Source: Photobacterium kishitanii
Lineage (GTDB): Bacteria > Pseudomonadota > Gammaproteobacteria > Enterobacterales > Vibrionaceae
NCBI RefSeq assembly: GCF_003026355.1
Contig: NZ_PYON01000008.1
Coordinates: 1-64,000 of the forward strand
Direction: 5' to 3'
DNA: 64,000 nucleotides
The first letter of the stretch is position 1. Every line of letters begins with the position of its first letter. Positions 36,286 through 45,897 of the stretch are shown here, piece after piece. The notes beneath the pieces are model-generated. The model was given only the letters and a program-made list of their open reading frames with translations. It had not been told where the DNA came from and ran no database searches. The translations under genes and the position numbers were made by a program.

Positions 36286-37260
36286 ATGGGCGTGATGCGG
36301 ATTTTAATGGCCGATGATATCGCTAGTGAGAGATTATACTTAACGGCATGTTTAACAAACCTTGGTCATCATGTTAAGTCGGTTTCATCAGGGGCTGAAC
36401 TCTTGAAATGTTATTCAGAATTTCAGCCTGATTTGTTATTAATTGATATTGAGATGCCAGAGCAAAATGGTATTGAATTAGTTCATACCATTCGTCTTCA
36501 GTACCCCGAATGGGTACCTATTATCTTTTTAAGTGGTCTTAATGAGCCCCATGTTATTGCTAAGGCGATTGAGGTTGGCGGGGATGATTATTTAGTTAAG
36601 CCAGTAAATCCGATTATTTTAGCAGCAAAAATGCAGGCAATGAGCCGTATCGCAGTTATGCGGCAACGGTTAGAACATACTACGGTACAGTTGCAAAAGG
36701 TAAATAAATTATTGTTAGAACAGGTAAATGAAGATCCATTGACTAAGCTTGCTAATCGTCGATATCTTGATCAAAAGTTAAAAGAGTTTATCGCATTACA
36801 TGGACGAAATAGTTTACCGTTAACGATTATCTTACTGGATGTGGATTTTTTTAAATTATTTAATGATTTCCAAGGGCATATAGAAGGGGATAATTGCCTT
36901 AAATTATTGTCCTCTAATCTGAAAAGAACATTTAATCGAGCCGGTGAAGTTTGTGGTCGCTATGGTGGTGAGGAATTTATTGTATTAATTTGTAATTGTG
37001 ATGAAAAACAAGCAATTAAAGAGTGTCAGCGGCTAAAGGATTCGATTCGACGATTAGCTATACCGCATGAGAATTCGTTAATTAGTGATAAATTAACGGT
37101 GAGCCAAGGCGCTATTTCATGGGTTCCTACGGGATTGGAGTTAGTTGAGAATTTATACCAAGCGGTTGATACTTTATTATATCAAGCGAAAGAAAATGGC
37201 CGTGATCAATTTGTGACATCAGAATATCCATATTCTTTAGTTAGCCATAATGAAAACTAA
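36286..37260 (+). CDS. Response regulator with GGDEF output (diguanylate cyclase)
   Basis: Residues 1-125 form a receiver domain: acidic pocket MADDIASE, phospho-acceptor Asp in LLIDIEMPEQNG and Lys in LVKPVNP. A short coiled coil leads to a GGDEF domain (about 150-310) with DPLTKLANRR, LDVDFFKLFND and RYGGEEF. It is predicted to make c-di-GMP when phosphorylated, as in PleD/WspR. The inhibitory site position reads RAGE rather than RxxD, so feedback inhibition may be lost. No histidine kinase lies next to it. Confidence 0.92.
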   Translation: MGVMRILMADDIASERLYLTACLTNLGHHVKSVSSGAELLKCYSEFQPDLLLIDIEMPEQNGIELVHTIRLQYPEWVPIIFLSGLNEPHVIAKAIEVGGDDYLVKPVNPIILAAKMQAMSRIAVMRQRLEHTTVQLQKVNKLLLEQVNEDPLTKLANRRYLDQKLKEFIALHGRNSLPLTIILLDVDFFKLFNDFQGHIEGDNCLKLLSSNLKRTFNRAGEVCGRYGGEEFIVLICNCDEKQAIKECQRLKDSIRRLAIPHENSLISDKLTVSQGAISWVPTGLELVENLYQAVDTLLYQAKENGRDQFVTSEYPYSLVSHNEN

Positions 37261-37441
37261 CTTTTACTTGTCCATGGTCAAAATTCATGCATTTGATGAC
37301 CTAACTACTTGCTGGTAAAGATAAATGTGCTAGTCTTCTTAGTGTATTTTGACACTATATTATAACAATGGCTTTTTGAGTGATAAGTGTCGAGATATTA
37401 CGTTTACGAGAAAGCCATTAGGTAATATGAATAGGATGATC

Positions 37442-38101
37442 ATGGATATGCAATTAACAGAACAACAGGCTCGAGTTATTGGTTGCTTACTTGAGAAAGA
37501 AATTACTACTCCAGATCAATACCCTTTAACGCTTAATGCGTTGACGACAGCATGTAATCAAAAATCAAGCCGTGAACCCGTAATGGCGCTTGAGGAAGCA
37601 ACAGTACTTGATACTCTTGAAGAGCTTAAAGAAAAGCGTATGGTGAGTGACGTATCAAGTTTTGGCAGTCGTGTATCTAAGTTTCAGCACCGTTTTTGCA
37701 ATACTGAGTTTGGTTCGTTGCAATTTACTAAACAAGAGCTTGCTGCAATTATTGTATTGTTATTACGAGGGCCACAGAGTGCGGGTGAAATTCGTACTCG
37801 AACTAATCGTTTATGTGATTTTTCTGATACGCAAGAGGCTGAAGCGGTACTTGAGCAATTAGCATCAACTGCCAAGGGACCTTATGTTGTTAAATTACCT
37901 AAAGAGTCGGGTAAACGTGATTGTCGTTATATGCATTTACTCAGTGGTGAGATTGATATCGATAATTACACGCCGATGAAGTCTACGGCAGCAAGTAGCA
38001 CTATTAACGAAGAGCGAATTATTGCATTAGAGCAAGATGTAGAACAATTAAAGCAGCAAGTTATTGAATTGCAAGCAATGTTAGAATCATTAACAGAATA
38101 G
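37442..38101 (+). CDS. yceH: YceH (DUF480) family protein
   Basis: The protein (219 residues) shows the YceH pattern from its first residues: LTEQQARVIGCLLEKEITTP, the NQKSSREPV segment, RFCNTEFG and LLLRGPQSAGEIRTR. The fold is two winged helices, and a C-terminal coiled coil follows. I chose ATG 37442, which has AGGA upstream and matches the family start; the longer frame to 37349 adds residues not seen in the family. The molecular role is not established. Confidence 0.92.
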   Translation: MDMQLTEQQARVIGCLLEKEITTPDQYPLTLNALTTACNQKSSREPVMALEEATVLDTLEELKEKRMVSDVSSFGSRVSKFQHRFCNTEFGSLQFTKQELAAIIVLLLRGPQSAGEIRTRTNRLCDFSDTQEAEAVLEQLASTAKGPYVVKLPKESGKRDCRYMHLLSGEIDIDNYTPMKSTAASSTINEERIIALEQDVEQLKQQVIELQAMLESLTE

Positions 38102-38167
38102 TTTCTATTATTTGGGAATACTGGTAGATTACTCAGTCTGTATTCTTACAGTTTTATTGCTTATGTA

Positions 38168-38200
38168 GGCTCAACATTATGTGTTGAGCCTGTTTGTTTT
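38168..38200 (+). terminator. Terminator after yceH
   Basis: A perfect 9-bp stem (GGCTCAACA/TGTTGAGCC, five-base loop) is followed by TGTTTGTTTT. It sits inside the upstream extension of the next frame, which argues for the ATG at 38214 as that gene's start. Confidence 0.75.
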
Positions 38201-38213
38201 ATGGCTTGTTATT

Positions 38214-38501
38214 ATGTCTACCACACCTTGGTTTGTTTATCTTATACGTACTCGTAAAGGGACTCTTTATTGTGGTGTTACCACTGATGTTTGCCGTCGT
38301 TTTGAAGAACATCAACATAGTAAAAAAGGGGCTAAGTACCTTAAAGGTAAAGGACCTTTAACATTAATGTGGTCGCAGCAGGTGAAGTCTAAACGTGATG
38401 CAATGCAGTTTGAATATCGAATTAAAAAACGTTTAACAAAAACACAAAAAGAAGATCTTATTCAGCAAGATATCTCCTTATATAGGTTGTTTTCTGATTA
38501 A
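38214..38501 (+). CDS. GIY-YIG family protein (YhbQ-like)
   Basis: This small 95-residue protein has a single GIY-YIG nuclease-like domain. Residues WFVYLIRTRKGTLYCGVTTD hold the paired Tyr motif, followed by RRFEEHQ and a C-terminal FEYRIKKRLTK segment. YhbQ/UPF0213 proteins share this length and order; E. coli YhbQ has been linked to DNA damage handling. I chose ATG 38214 because the longer frame starts inside a hairpin terminator. Confidence 0.88.
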   Translation: MSTTPWFVYLIRTRKGTLYCGVTTDVCRRFEEHQHSKKGAKYLKGKGPLTLMWSQQVKSKRDAMQFEYRIKKRLTKTQKEDLIQQDISLYRLFSD

Positions 38502-38599
38502 AACAACCACAGTATTTTTTGTGTACGCGAGTTATATATGTGATGTATTAGTTGCGGACACTGTTATTTAGAAATAGTTATAATCATAAAGGGTTTCCC

Positions 38600-39142
38600 A
38601 TGGCGATCAGTGCCACTATATATAAAGTAAACATTAACGTAGCAGACATGGATCGCCATGTTTATCTCGATGGTCAGCATACAGTTGCTTGTCATCCATC
38701 AGAAACATTACAGCGCTTTATGCTGCGTGTGCTTGCTTGGGGATTAAATGCAGATACAGACTTACAATTTACGAAAGGAGTAAGCTCTGCAGAAGAACCC
38801 GACTTATGGACTAAAAACTTAGTAGATGAAATCGAATTATGGGTTGAGTTAGGTTTGCCTGATGAGAAACGTATTCGTAAAGCATCGCATCGTGCGAAGA
38901 AAGTGATTGTTTATGCCTATGGTGATCATGCAGCTCCCGTATGGTGGCAAGCGAATAAAGCTAAGATCAGTGCTTTAAAGAATGTATCTGTCGTATTTAT
39001 TCGTGATGAATCATTAAAAAGTTTAGAGCAGTTGGTTGAACGTTCAATGCAACTACAGTTAACGATTGAAAGTGAACAAGCATGGCTAAGCGATCAACAT
39101 GGTACAAGTATTACGATTGTGCCTGAATGGTGGCAACGGTAA
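38600..39142 (+). CDS. yaeQ: YaeQ family protein
   Basis: The 180-residue protein has the YaeQ signatures: TIYKVNINVADMDRHVY at the start, ETLQRFMLRVLAWGL, and EPDLWTKNLVDEIELWVE. YaeQ has a PD-(D/E)XK-like fold, and its role is not settled. ATG 38600 with AAAGGG upstream matches the family start, so the longer frame to 38552 is rejected. It is a single gene closed by a terminator. Confidence 0.94.
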   Translation: MAISATIYKVNINVADMDRHVYLDGQHTVACHPSETLQRFMLRVLAWGLNADTDLQFTKGVSSAEEPDLWTKNLVDEIELWVELGLPDEKRIRKASHRAKKVIVYAYGDHAAPVWWQANKAKISALKNVSVVFIRDESLKSLEQLVERSMQLQLTIESEQAWLSDQHGTSITIVPEWWQR

Positions 39143-39165
39143 CGAATACAACAGATAATTTATAG

Positions 39166-39197
39166 TGGAATAAGTGCAGACTTGTTCCATTTTTTTT
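39166..39197 (+). terminator. Terminator after yaeQ
   Basis: A 10-bp stem (39166-39175 with 39180-39189, one G-T wobble) is followed by eight T. Confidence 0.8.
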
Positions 39198-39402
39198 GCT
39201 TATTTTCCAGTGATTTTTGAACAATTAGGATCGTCATTGTTCATTGATAGTATATTAAGTCATCTCATGGTAGCGTGACTATAGTTCTGATTAACGAATC
39301 AAAATAGTACTTATTATGAGAATGATATTTTGAATATTAGCAATGTGCAAATTATCGCCATAATTATTAAAATAACAAATTTAGATAACAAAAGGACTGT
39401 TT

Positions 39403-40062
39403 ATGCCATCGGGAATTTATCGTTCAGCTAAAATTGTTTGGGATTATCATTTATTGCATCAACCATTAGTTAAAAGTGATTGTTTGTTTGTGCTTGGCAG
39501 TAATGACGTTCGAGTGGCAGAGTATGCTGCTCAACTTTTTTTACAAGGTTATGCTCCTTATATTGTTTTTTCTGGCAATGTGGGCGAAATCACTCAGGGG
39601 TTATTTCCATGTTCAGAAGCCGAGCATTTTGCCAATATTGCGCGTGAAATGGGGGTACCAAATGATTGTATTTATATTGAGCCTCTGGCAACCAATACTG
39701 GGGATAATATAATAAAAACCCGCGAGCTACTACACGCTAAAAAGCTTGATCCACAGCGATTCATTTTGGTTCAAAAACCATTTATGGAGCGTCGGACTCT
39801 TGCTACATTTGAAAAGCAATGGCCCAATAAAGCCGCATTAGTGACTTCACCACCGTTAATGTTTGATGAGTTTGCCAATGATGTTATTAGTTACGGTGAT
39901 GTTGTGAATGTTATGGTAGGGGATCTACAACGCATTCGTTATTATCCGGCGTTAGGCTTTGCAACTGAACAAATAATTCCGCAACAGGTGTGGCAAGCAT
40001 ATCAATATTTAGTCGCAGCAGGGTTTGATGATCATTTATCGGCAGATCTTCCAAGAGATTGA
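39403..40062 (+). CDS. YdcF-like DUF218 protein
   Basis: This 219-residue cytosolic-looking protein has the DUF218 fold: CLFVLGSNDVRVAEYAAQLF, YIVFSGNVGE, the EAEHFANIAREMGVP helix and EPLATNTGDNI. These match E. coli YdcF, which binds S-adenosylmethionine in vitro but has no settled role. It has no signal peptide, unlike the DUF218 protein at 32667. It is convergent with ktrB and ends at a shared terminator. Confidence 0.85.
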   Translation: MPSGIYRSAKIVWDYHLLHQPLVKSDCLFVLGSNDVRVAEYAAQLFLQGYAPYIVFSGNVGEITQGLFPCSEAEHFANIAREMGVPNDCIYIEPLATNTGDNIIKTRELLHAKKLDPQRFILVQKPFMERRTLATFEKQWPNKAALVTSPPLMFDEFANDVISYGDVVNVMVGDLQRIRYYPALGFATEQIIPQQVWQAYQYLVAAGFDDHLSADLPRD

Positions 40063-40074
40063 TCTTGATATAAT

Positions 40075-40114
40075 AAAAAGGCGTGTTTCTTAATATAAGA
40101 AACACGCCTTTTTT
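40075..40114. terminator. Strong bidirectional terminator
   Basis: A perfect 18-bp stem (40075-40092 with 40096-40113, three-base loop) is flanked by A5 and T6 runs. It serves the ydcF-like gene and ktrB. Confidence 0.92.
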
Positions 40115-40137
40115 ATTTGTCATAATTTATATGGCTA

Positions 40138-41502
40138 TTAACCAGCAGCAACATTATCTTCAGGATAAACCAGTAGCGTTGGCTTTGGACGAGCTAACAT
40201 ATACGCTAATGTTAACGGTCCGAGACGACCAATAATCATCACGACAATGATGATGTATTTACCTGGTTCTGATAGCGTCGCACTTAAGCCTGCTGTAACA
40301 CCAACGGTTGCAAAGGCTGAAATAGTCTCAAACATCACCTCATAAAACGGCGCTTTTTCCGTTAGCATTAAAGCAAACATTGCGATCAACAATACAATGC
40401 CACTAACCACAATAATCGCTAATGATTTAGTCACAGTTTGGTTTGAAATTGTGCGTTTAAAAAGTACGACGCGATCACGCTGTTTTAAGAATGACCACGT
40501 AGCTAAAATAGCAACAACAAAGGTCGATACCTTAATACCACCACCGGTTGAGGTTGAGCCCGCACCAATAAGCATTAATAGCATTAGAACTAACAATCCA
40601 GGCTCAGTAAAAGCACCAATGTTAACGCTATTAAATCCAGCTGTACGTACTGTTGCTGATTGGAAAAATGCAGCAAGCCATTGACCGGAAGTATTTAAGC
40701 TTCCCAGAGTTTGCATATTATCGTGCTCCAGTAACCAAATCATCACTGTACCTACTAATAATAATATTGGTGTTGCAATAATCATTATTTTTGAATGTAG
40801 TGACAAAAAGTGAAAGCCACGATGTGCGTTACGCTGTAAATCTGAAATAACAGTAAAGCCTAAACCACCTAAGATAAATAACATGGCAATGGTAATGATC
40901 ACTAATGGGTCATCGACATATTGAGTTAAATTATCAGAAAATAGTGAGAATCCGGCGTTATTAAAGGCTGATATTGAGTGAAAAACAGCAGTAAACAGGC
41001 CTTTATCCCATCCCATCATCGGCACCCAGCGTAATGATAGAAAAAAGGTTCCGATTAGTTCACATATAATCACAAAAATAATAATGTGCTTAACCAGTAG
41101 ACGGATATTGATGAATTTCTCTTGCCCGAGTTGCTCTTTTGTTAGCGATTGTTGACGTAGACTAACGCGTAAGCCAAACATATATAACAAAACAGCAGAT
41201 AGGGTCATTTGTCCAAGACCACCGATCTGCATTAAGATCATTAATAGTACTTTACCACTGGTGGAAAAGTGAGTGCCTGTATCTACAACGCCAAGTCCTG
41301 TAACGCTAATAGCGGATGTTGCAGTAAAAAGTGCATCAACAAAACTTAAGCCTGAAACAGAAAAGACTGGTAGCGTTAATAAAATAGCGCCAGGGATCAG
41401 TATAGCCAAAAAACTAAAAATAATGATTTTTGGCTCAGACCAACGTTTACGCTTTTCTGTTTTTATAGGGACATACATCGCCCGATTTGGGATAAAACTC
41501 AT
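40138..41502 (-). CDS. ktrB: KtrB sodium-dependent potassium uptake channel subunit
   Basis: KtrB is the ion-conducting membrane subunit of the Na+-dependent K+ uptake system. Its 454 residues hold four membrane-pore-membrane repeats. Pore-loop glycines are visible in TATSAISVTGLGVVDTG, HSISAFNNAGFSLF, ATVRTAGFNSVN and ISAFATVGVTAGL. Length and sequence resemble Vibrio alginolyticus KtrB. Its start overlaps the ktrA stop by four bases (ATGA). Confidence 0.94.
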   Translation of the reverse strand: MSFIPNRAMYVPIKTEKRKRWSEPKIIIFSFLAILIPGAILLTLPVFSVSGLSFVDALFTATSAISVTGLGVVDTGTHFSTSGKVLLMILMQIGGLGQMTLSAVLLYMFGLRVSLRQQSLTKEQLGQEKFINIRLLVKHIIIFVIICELIGTFFLSLRWVPMMGWDKGLFTAVFHSISAFNNAGFSLFSDNLTQYVDDPLVIITIAMLFILGGLGFTVISDLQRNAHRGFHFLSLHSKIMIIATPILLLVGTVMIWLLEHDNMQTLGSLNTSGQWLAAFFQSATVRTAGFNSVNIGAFTEPGLLVLMLLMLIGAGSTSTGGGIKVSTFVVAILATWSFLKQRDRVVLFKRTISNQTVTKSLAIIVVSGIVLLIAMFALMLTEKAPFYEVMFETISAFATVGVTAGLSATLSEPGKYIIIVVMIIGRLGPLTLAYMLARPKPTLLVYPEDNVAAG

Positions 41503-42161
41503 AACTTTCTTAATGTTTCTGATAGTACGTCTTCAGGGCCAGTAATAATAAGGATATCACCAACTTGCATTTCCATAGTCATATCAGGTGCTTTACGTAC
41601 TTCTGGACCACGTTTAAGTGCTAACACTTGTGTTTCATCGCTACTTGCACATGGGTGTTGTGAAATAGGTTTACCCATATTACGTGCAGTCACTACAACT
41701 TCAGCTAATGAAATACCACTGCCAAGTTCTGAGAATTCGAAAACACGTTTATCTAACATGTTACGAGCGATACGAATACCCATATCGCGCTCTGGTCTTA
41801 TGATTTTATCAGCGCCAATTTTTGAAAGGATTTTACAATGTGGAGTATCTTTGGCTTTGACCCAAACGGTTTTTACACCTGCATCTTTTAATAAAAGTGT
41901 TGTTAAAATATTAGCATTAATATCATCACCAATTGCAACCATCACTAAATCATAATCGTCAAGTTTCAGTTCAGCAATTGTAGCTTCGTTTGAACAATCA
42001 GCGACGACAGCTTGTGTTGCTATATCCGCAGCTTGGCGAACACATGTTTCATTAACGTCTATAGCTAATACTTGCGCTCCGCGTTCACTAAGTTCTTCAC
42101 ATAGCGACATACCAAATCGGCCGAGGCCAATAACAGCAAACTGTTTATCTTCAGGATTCAT
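41499..42161 (-). CDS. ktrA: KtrA cytosolic regulator of potassium uptake (RCK)
   Basis: KtrA is a cytosolic RCK protein that forms an octameric ring and gates KtrB on ATP/ADP binding. The N-terminal Rossmann part has FAVIGLGRFGMSLCEEL and AQVLAIDVNE; the C-terminal RCK_C part ends DILIITGPEDVL. It closely resembles Vibrio alginolyticus KtrA. I chose ATG 42161, preceded by GGGGA and giving MNPEDKQFAVIG; the longer frame to 42224 lacks support. Confidence 0.94.
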   Translation of the reverse strand: MNPEDKQFAVIGLGRFGMSLCEELSERGAQVLAIDVNETCVRQAADIATQAVVADCSNEATIAELKLDDYDLVMVAIGDDINANILTTLLLKDAGVKTVWVKAKDTPHCKILSKIGADKIIRPERDMGIRIARNMLDKRVFEFSELGSGISLAEVVVTARNMGKPISQHPCASSDETQVLALKRGPEVRKAPDMTMEMQVGDILIITGPEDVLSETLRKL

Positions 42162-42686
42162 TCTTTTTCCCCACATTACTTTAGTGTAATGCTTTATTTG
42201 TTTTGTTGTTGATTGTAAAAACATTAAGTTAACAAATTAGCTATCACCATGCTATCTGAGTATCCTTCTCGTCATGTCATTTCTTGTTATGACGATAGAC
42301 ATAGCAATATCAAATTCCGGTTAGGTATAATTTTCGGATATTGCTCGCATTTTTTATGTAATTCAAGTTAATGAATTCTAGTTTTTATTCATAGTTTACT
42401 ACAGTAAGATGATGAGTTTAGTGTAACTGTTTGATTAGAAATGTTTTTCTATTTATTTTGTATATTGTTATCAATTTTTTTATTGAAAAAAGTAATCTTA
42501 TATTTAGCTCTAATTATGTTATTTACTCATTATATGTCGAATTATCAGCCAATCTTATGTTGATCTATTGTTTCGATGAGCTAAAAATAAGCTCAATAAA
42601 GGTGCTCTTCAGGTATAGACAAAATAAACCTAAATAACCATTATTTTGTCAACAATCGGTCAGGGAATAAGAATAAATGATTATCA
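42162..42686. other. Intergenic region upstream of ktrA
   Basis: This AT-rich 525-bp gap lies upstream of ktrAB and downstream of the VanZ-like gene. It holds the ktr promoter, which I could not pin down, and weak inverted repeats (CGTCAT/ATGACG near 42270-42295). One TTG-started frame of 68 codons at 42431 lacks a ribosome site and was not accepted. Confidence 0.45.
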
Positions 42687-43058
42687 TCAGCTTGTTGAAT
42701 TAAGGTGTTTGTGACAAAAATAAGCCATAATTCTAGCAATAATAAAGCCACTTATTAATCCGCCAGTATTCGCAGCAAGATCTAGCCACTCACCAAAGCG
42801 GTTTACGTAAGGTTGAATTAATTCAATTGCGCCGCTCCAACAAAAGAAAAAAATAGCTATCCATTGCCAGTGTCTGGGTTTAACAAAACCTACGGCAAAC
42901 ATTAATGCAGCATAAGCAATAAAGTGATGGGTTTTATCTGTTCCGACAACTACTGGTAACTCAGCTTGGGGCGTTAGAGATAAGACGGTAATTAAAGCTA
43001 GTATAAGTAGGCTAATTAATTTCCAATACGAATGAAAAAAGTGGTTTATGCGCGACAT
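42687..43058 (-). CDS. VanZ-like membrane protein
   Basis: This 123-residue protein has four membrane helices and the VanZ-like pattern: LSLTPQAELP, the DKTHHFIAYAALMFAVGF segment with paired His, and an EWLDLAANTGGLISG motif. The VanZ-like family includes teicoplanin-resistance VanZ, but small gammaproteobacterial members have no established role. It is a single gene. Confidence 0.85.
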   Translation of the reverse strand: MSRINHFFHSYWKLISLLILALITVLSLTPQAELPVVVGTDKTHHFIAYAALMFAVGFVKPRHWQWIAIFFFCWSGAIELIQPYVNRFGEWLDLAANTGGLISGFIIARIMAYFCHKHLNSTS

Positions 43059-43271
43059 GGTAGCAAGTCTCGGTATAAATTATTTTATAAATTATACCGC
43101 TGCTACTCTTTGATAACAACGACGATAGTAGCGTATTGATGTTAAATACGGCGAGGGCAATGGAGGTCAGGCTTACTTACACCTGTGTTAATTATAATTG
43201 AATAGAGTATGGCAATGGCTACATTCTATGATAATGATTGCTTTTATATTATTAATAAAGCTGGATAACCC

Positions 43272-43601
43272 ATGGCTAAAGTTCATATATCACAACTGTT
43301 TCATACCTTTCAACGTGCACTACCTGTTATGGTTGCAGGTGAGGCGATAGAAGCGAGAACATTTAAAAAAGACCGCGGTATTGTGGTGCTAAAACAAGAT
43401 GTCGATCATTTTGTATTTAATCAATTTGGTTTCGATAATAAAACACTGACTCTTGATAGCACTAGCTTACTTAAGCAGCTAAAAAAGTCGATAGCAAAAG
43501 AGTTTCCGCGTAGCAATATGGCGTGGATTGTACATTTTGATGGTGTGGCCTCGATTGAAGCATTAGGTTCTGATTATCATTCACAGCCAAGTCTTTTTTA
43601 G
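43272..43601 (+). CDS. Unknown small cytosolic protein
   Basis: I do not recognise this 109-residue protein. It starts MAKVHISQLFHTFQRALPV, has no signal peptide or membrane helix and alternates strands and helices. Codon use is like neighbouring chromosomal genes. It is a single gene followed by a strong terminator, so it is likely real and expressed. Confidence 0.65.
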   Translation: MAKVHISQLFHTFQRALPVMVAGEAIEARTFKKDRGIVVLKQDVDHFVFNQFGFDNKTLTLDSTSLLKQLKKSIAKEFPRSNMAWIVHFDGVASIEALGSDYHSQPSLF

Positions 43602-43622
43602 TTATGTCCTATGTTTGATGAT

Positions 43623-43657
43623 AAAGGCAGTATTTTCGATATAAATACTGCCTTTTT
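43623..43657. terminator. Convergent terminator
   Basis: A perfect 13-bp stem (43623-43635 with 43643-43655) with flanking A and T runs lies between convergent genes. Confidence 0.88.
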
Positions 43658-43667
43658 AATAATAGTA

Positions 43668-44192
43668 TTAGCGTAGTGTACTAATCGTTGTTTGTAATTG
43701 TTGATGTAATTCTGCATTAGTTACCTTTCCTGTAACAAGGTCAAAATTATCGTAGAAACTAGGAATTGATAATGACGCTTTTACTTCACCTGCAAAATAG
43801 GGAGCAGAGCTAACTGCCGTTGTTAATACCGTATTTGCGCCACCTGGGCCAGGTGATGTCGCCAGTAATACCATCGGTTTATTTTGATATACTTTAGGTT
43901 CAATGCGTGATGCCCAATCAAACAAGTTTTTATAGGCGGCAGTATATGAACCATTATGTTCTGCAAAAGATATAATTATTGCATCAGCTTGAGCGATACG
44001 ATCTAAAAAATCTTGTGCTAATGATGGAATACCTGATTCTGTTTCACGATCAATACTATAAAGTGGCATTTCAAAATCATTAATATCTAATAAATCAATT
44101 TCAGCTCCTGCAACTAATGATGCTGCATATGTTGCAAGGTGCTTATTAATTGATTGGCGACTGCTACTAGCTGCAAAAGTAAGTAATTTCAT
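43668..44192 (-). CDS. NADPH-dependent FMN reductase family protein
   Basis: This 174-residue flavodoxin-fold reductase carries the FMN phosphate-binding opening LTFAASSSRQSINKHLA and the middle motif SFAEHNGSYTAAYKNLFDW typical of the FMN_red/ArsH/azoreductase group. It probably transfers electrons from NAD(P)H to quinones or small electrophiles. It is divergent from a LysR gene 131 bases away, which may control it. Confidence 0.88.
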   Translation of the reverse strand: MKLLTFAASSSRQSINKHLATYAASLVAGAEIDLLDINDFEMPLYSIDRETESGIPSLAQDFLDRIAQADAIIISFAEHNGSYTAAYKNLFDWASRIEPKVYQNKPMVLLATSPGPGGANTVLTTAVSSAPYFAGEVKASLSIPSFYDNFDLVTGKVTNAELHQQLQTTISTLR

Positions 44193-44323
44193 GTTTAATT
44201 CCTAATTATAATCTTTGATTCGATATATTGATTGGTTAATAACGATACCTTGTTAGTGTTGTTCCAGTGTATATTGACAGTCTAAATTAATTAATAGACC
44301 AAAAGTGTTTTAACTGTTTCCAT

Positions 44324-45223
44324 ATGACTAATAATAAATTATTTGATGGTATTATTATTTTTGTTCAAGTTATTAAAAGTGGTGGCTTCGGTGCAGCAGC
44401 TGAGGTGCTAGGGCATTCAAACTCACATATTAGTAAAGAAATAAATAAATTAGAAACGCGCTTGGGAGTAAGGTTGCTTAATCGCACTACGCGTTCAGTA
44501 GCGCTTACTCCTGAAGGTGAAGTGTATTATCAAGAGTGCGTACACTTGATAACGGATGCTGAGCAGGCGTTGGGGCTAATTTCGCAAGATAGCCTAAATC
44601 CAAAGGGGATACTTAAAATAAGCTGCCCGGTATGGTTAGGGACTCAATATTTGCAACAGGCATTTAGTGACTATTTATCCCTGTATCCTGATATGCAGTT
44701 AGATATTGATTTAAATGATAAAACGGTAGATGTTGTTGCCGATGGTTATGATCTTGCTATTCGCGCATCAGTCGCATTAACTGAATCAAGTATTATTTGT
44801 AAACGTCTTTTTAGTAGCAAAATATACACAGTGGCGGCACCTTCTTATTTGCGACAATTTGGTACTCCTGAGCATCCATCTGAACTTATTCATCATCATT
44901 GCTTATGTTATAGCAATTTGAAGAAGTCTAATCGTTGGCAATATAGCAATGCTGATGGCAACACTTTTAATGTTGATGTTCAGCAAAAGTTACGCTGTAA
45001 TAATACGCCGATGATGGTTGCGATGACGGTTAATGGAGCAGGTATTTGTCATGTGCCTGCATTTTATATTGAAGCACAATTGCAAAGTGGTGAGTTAACG
45101 GTATTACTCACTGAGTTTGATAGTACACTAGTAAATGTGTACGTTGTGTATCCTAGTCGCAAACATTTATCTGCAAAAGTGAGACGATTTATTGACTTAT
45201 TAGAGCTCATAATGAGCAAGTAG
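44324..45223 (+). CDS. LysR-family transcriptional regulator
   Basis: This 299-residue protein has a winged HTH at the N terminus ([20 protein letters not shown], then [20 protein letters not shown]) and a substrate-binding effector domain. It is the small-gene CrgA/AaeR-like LysR type. It is transcribed divergently from the FMN reductase gene, so a redox or quinone-stress response is a reasonable inference. Confidence 0.9.
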   Translation: MTNNKLFDGIIIFVQVIKSGGFGAAAEVLGHSNSHISKEINKLETRLGVRLLNRTTRSVALTPEGEVYYQECVHLITDAEQALGLISQDSLNPKGILKISCPVWLGTQYLQQAFSDYLSLYPDMQLDIDLNDKTVDVVADGYDLAIRASVALTESSIICKRLFSSKIYTVAAPSYLRQFGTPEHPSELIHHHCLCYSNLKKSNRWQYSNADGNTFNVDVQQKLRCNNTPMMVAMTVNGAGICHVPAFYIEAQLQSGELTVLLTEFDSTLVNVYVVYPSRKHLSAKVRRFIDLLELIMSK

Positions 45224-45329
45224 ATGTTTTTTGAATCTATTGTCGTACAATTTTACATTTTTAGTCTTTTGTTTTTATGTTTTAGTGATATTTTCTAGAA
45301 AAATAGTTTTTAGGAAATGGATAACCACT

Positions 45330-45854
45330 ATGAATAATGAAATTCGCCTTCGTGCTTTAGAACAAACAGATTTACGTTTTATTCACCAATTAAATAATAA
45401 CCGTGCCATTATGTCATATTGGTTTGAAGAACCGTATGAGTCATTCTATGAGTTGGAAGAACTTTACCGTAAGCATATTCATGACAGCACTGAGCGTCGT
45501 TTTATTGCAGAAAACAATGAAAAAGAATCGATTGGGCTAGTTGAATTAGTAGAAATAAATAGCATTCATCGTAGTGCTGAATTTCAGATTATTATTGCTC
45601 CTGACTTTCAAGGCTGCGGTTATGCACGTGCATTAATTAATCGTGCTTTGAACTATGCATTTACGATTTTGAATTTACATAAAGTGTATTTACATGTAGC
45701 AACAGAAAACGAAAAAGCGATTCACTTATATGAAGAGTGTGGCTTTATTGAAGAAGGCCATTTAGTGAAGGAAATCTTCATTAATGGGCAATACACAGAC
45801 GTTAAGCGTATGTACATGCTACAAGATCAATATATCGCTAGTCGTAATAAATAA
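45330..45854 (+). CDS. speG: Spermidine N1-acetyltransferase
   Basis: SpeG acetylates spermidine and spermine with acetyl-CoA to prevent polyamine toxicity. This is a GNAT fold of 174 residues; the opening [20 protein letters not shown], the WFEEPYESF loop that forms the allosteric site, and the [17 protein letters not shown] acetyl-CoA motif closely match Vibrio cholerae SpeG. I chose ATG 45330 as the family start; the longer frame to 45231 runs into an untranslated leader. Confidence 0.94.
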   Translation: MNNEIRLRALEQTDLRFIHQLNNNRAIMSYWFEEPYESFYELEELYRKHIHDSTERRFIAENNEKESIGLVELVEINSIHRSAEFQIIIAPDFQGCGYARALINRALNYAFTILNLHKVYLHVATENEKAIHLYEECGFIEEGHLVKEIFINGQYTDVKRMYMLQDQYIASRNK

Positions 45855-45861
45855 TAAAATG

Positions 45862-45888
45862 ACCCTGACAGTGCAATACTGTCAGGGT
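45862..45888 (-). terminator. Terminator of the phospholipase C gene
   Basis: A perfect 11-bp stem (ACCCTGACAGT and its complement, 45862-45872 with 45878-45888) is followed by a T-rich tract only on the minus strand. Confidence 0.7.
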
Positions 45889-45897
45889 GATAGCTGC

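Noticed and set aside
42431-42637. 68-codon plus-strand frame upstream of ktrA
   Set aside because: It begins with TTG, has no ribosome site and low-complexity hydrophobic content typical of chance frames in AT-rich DNA.
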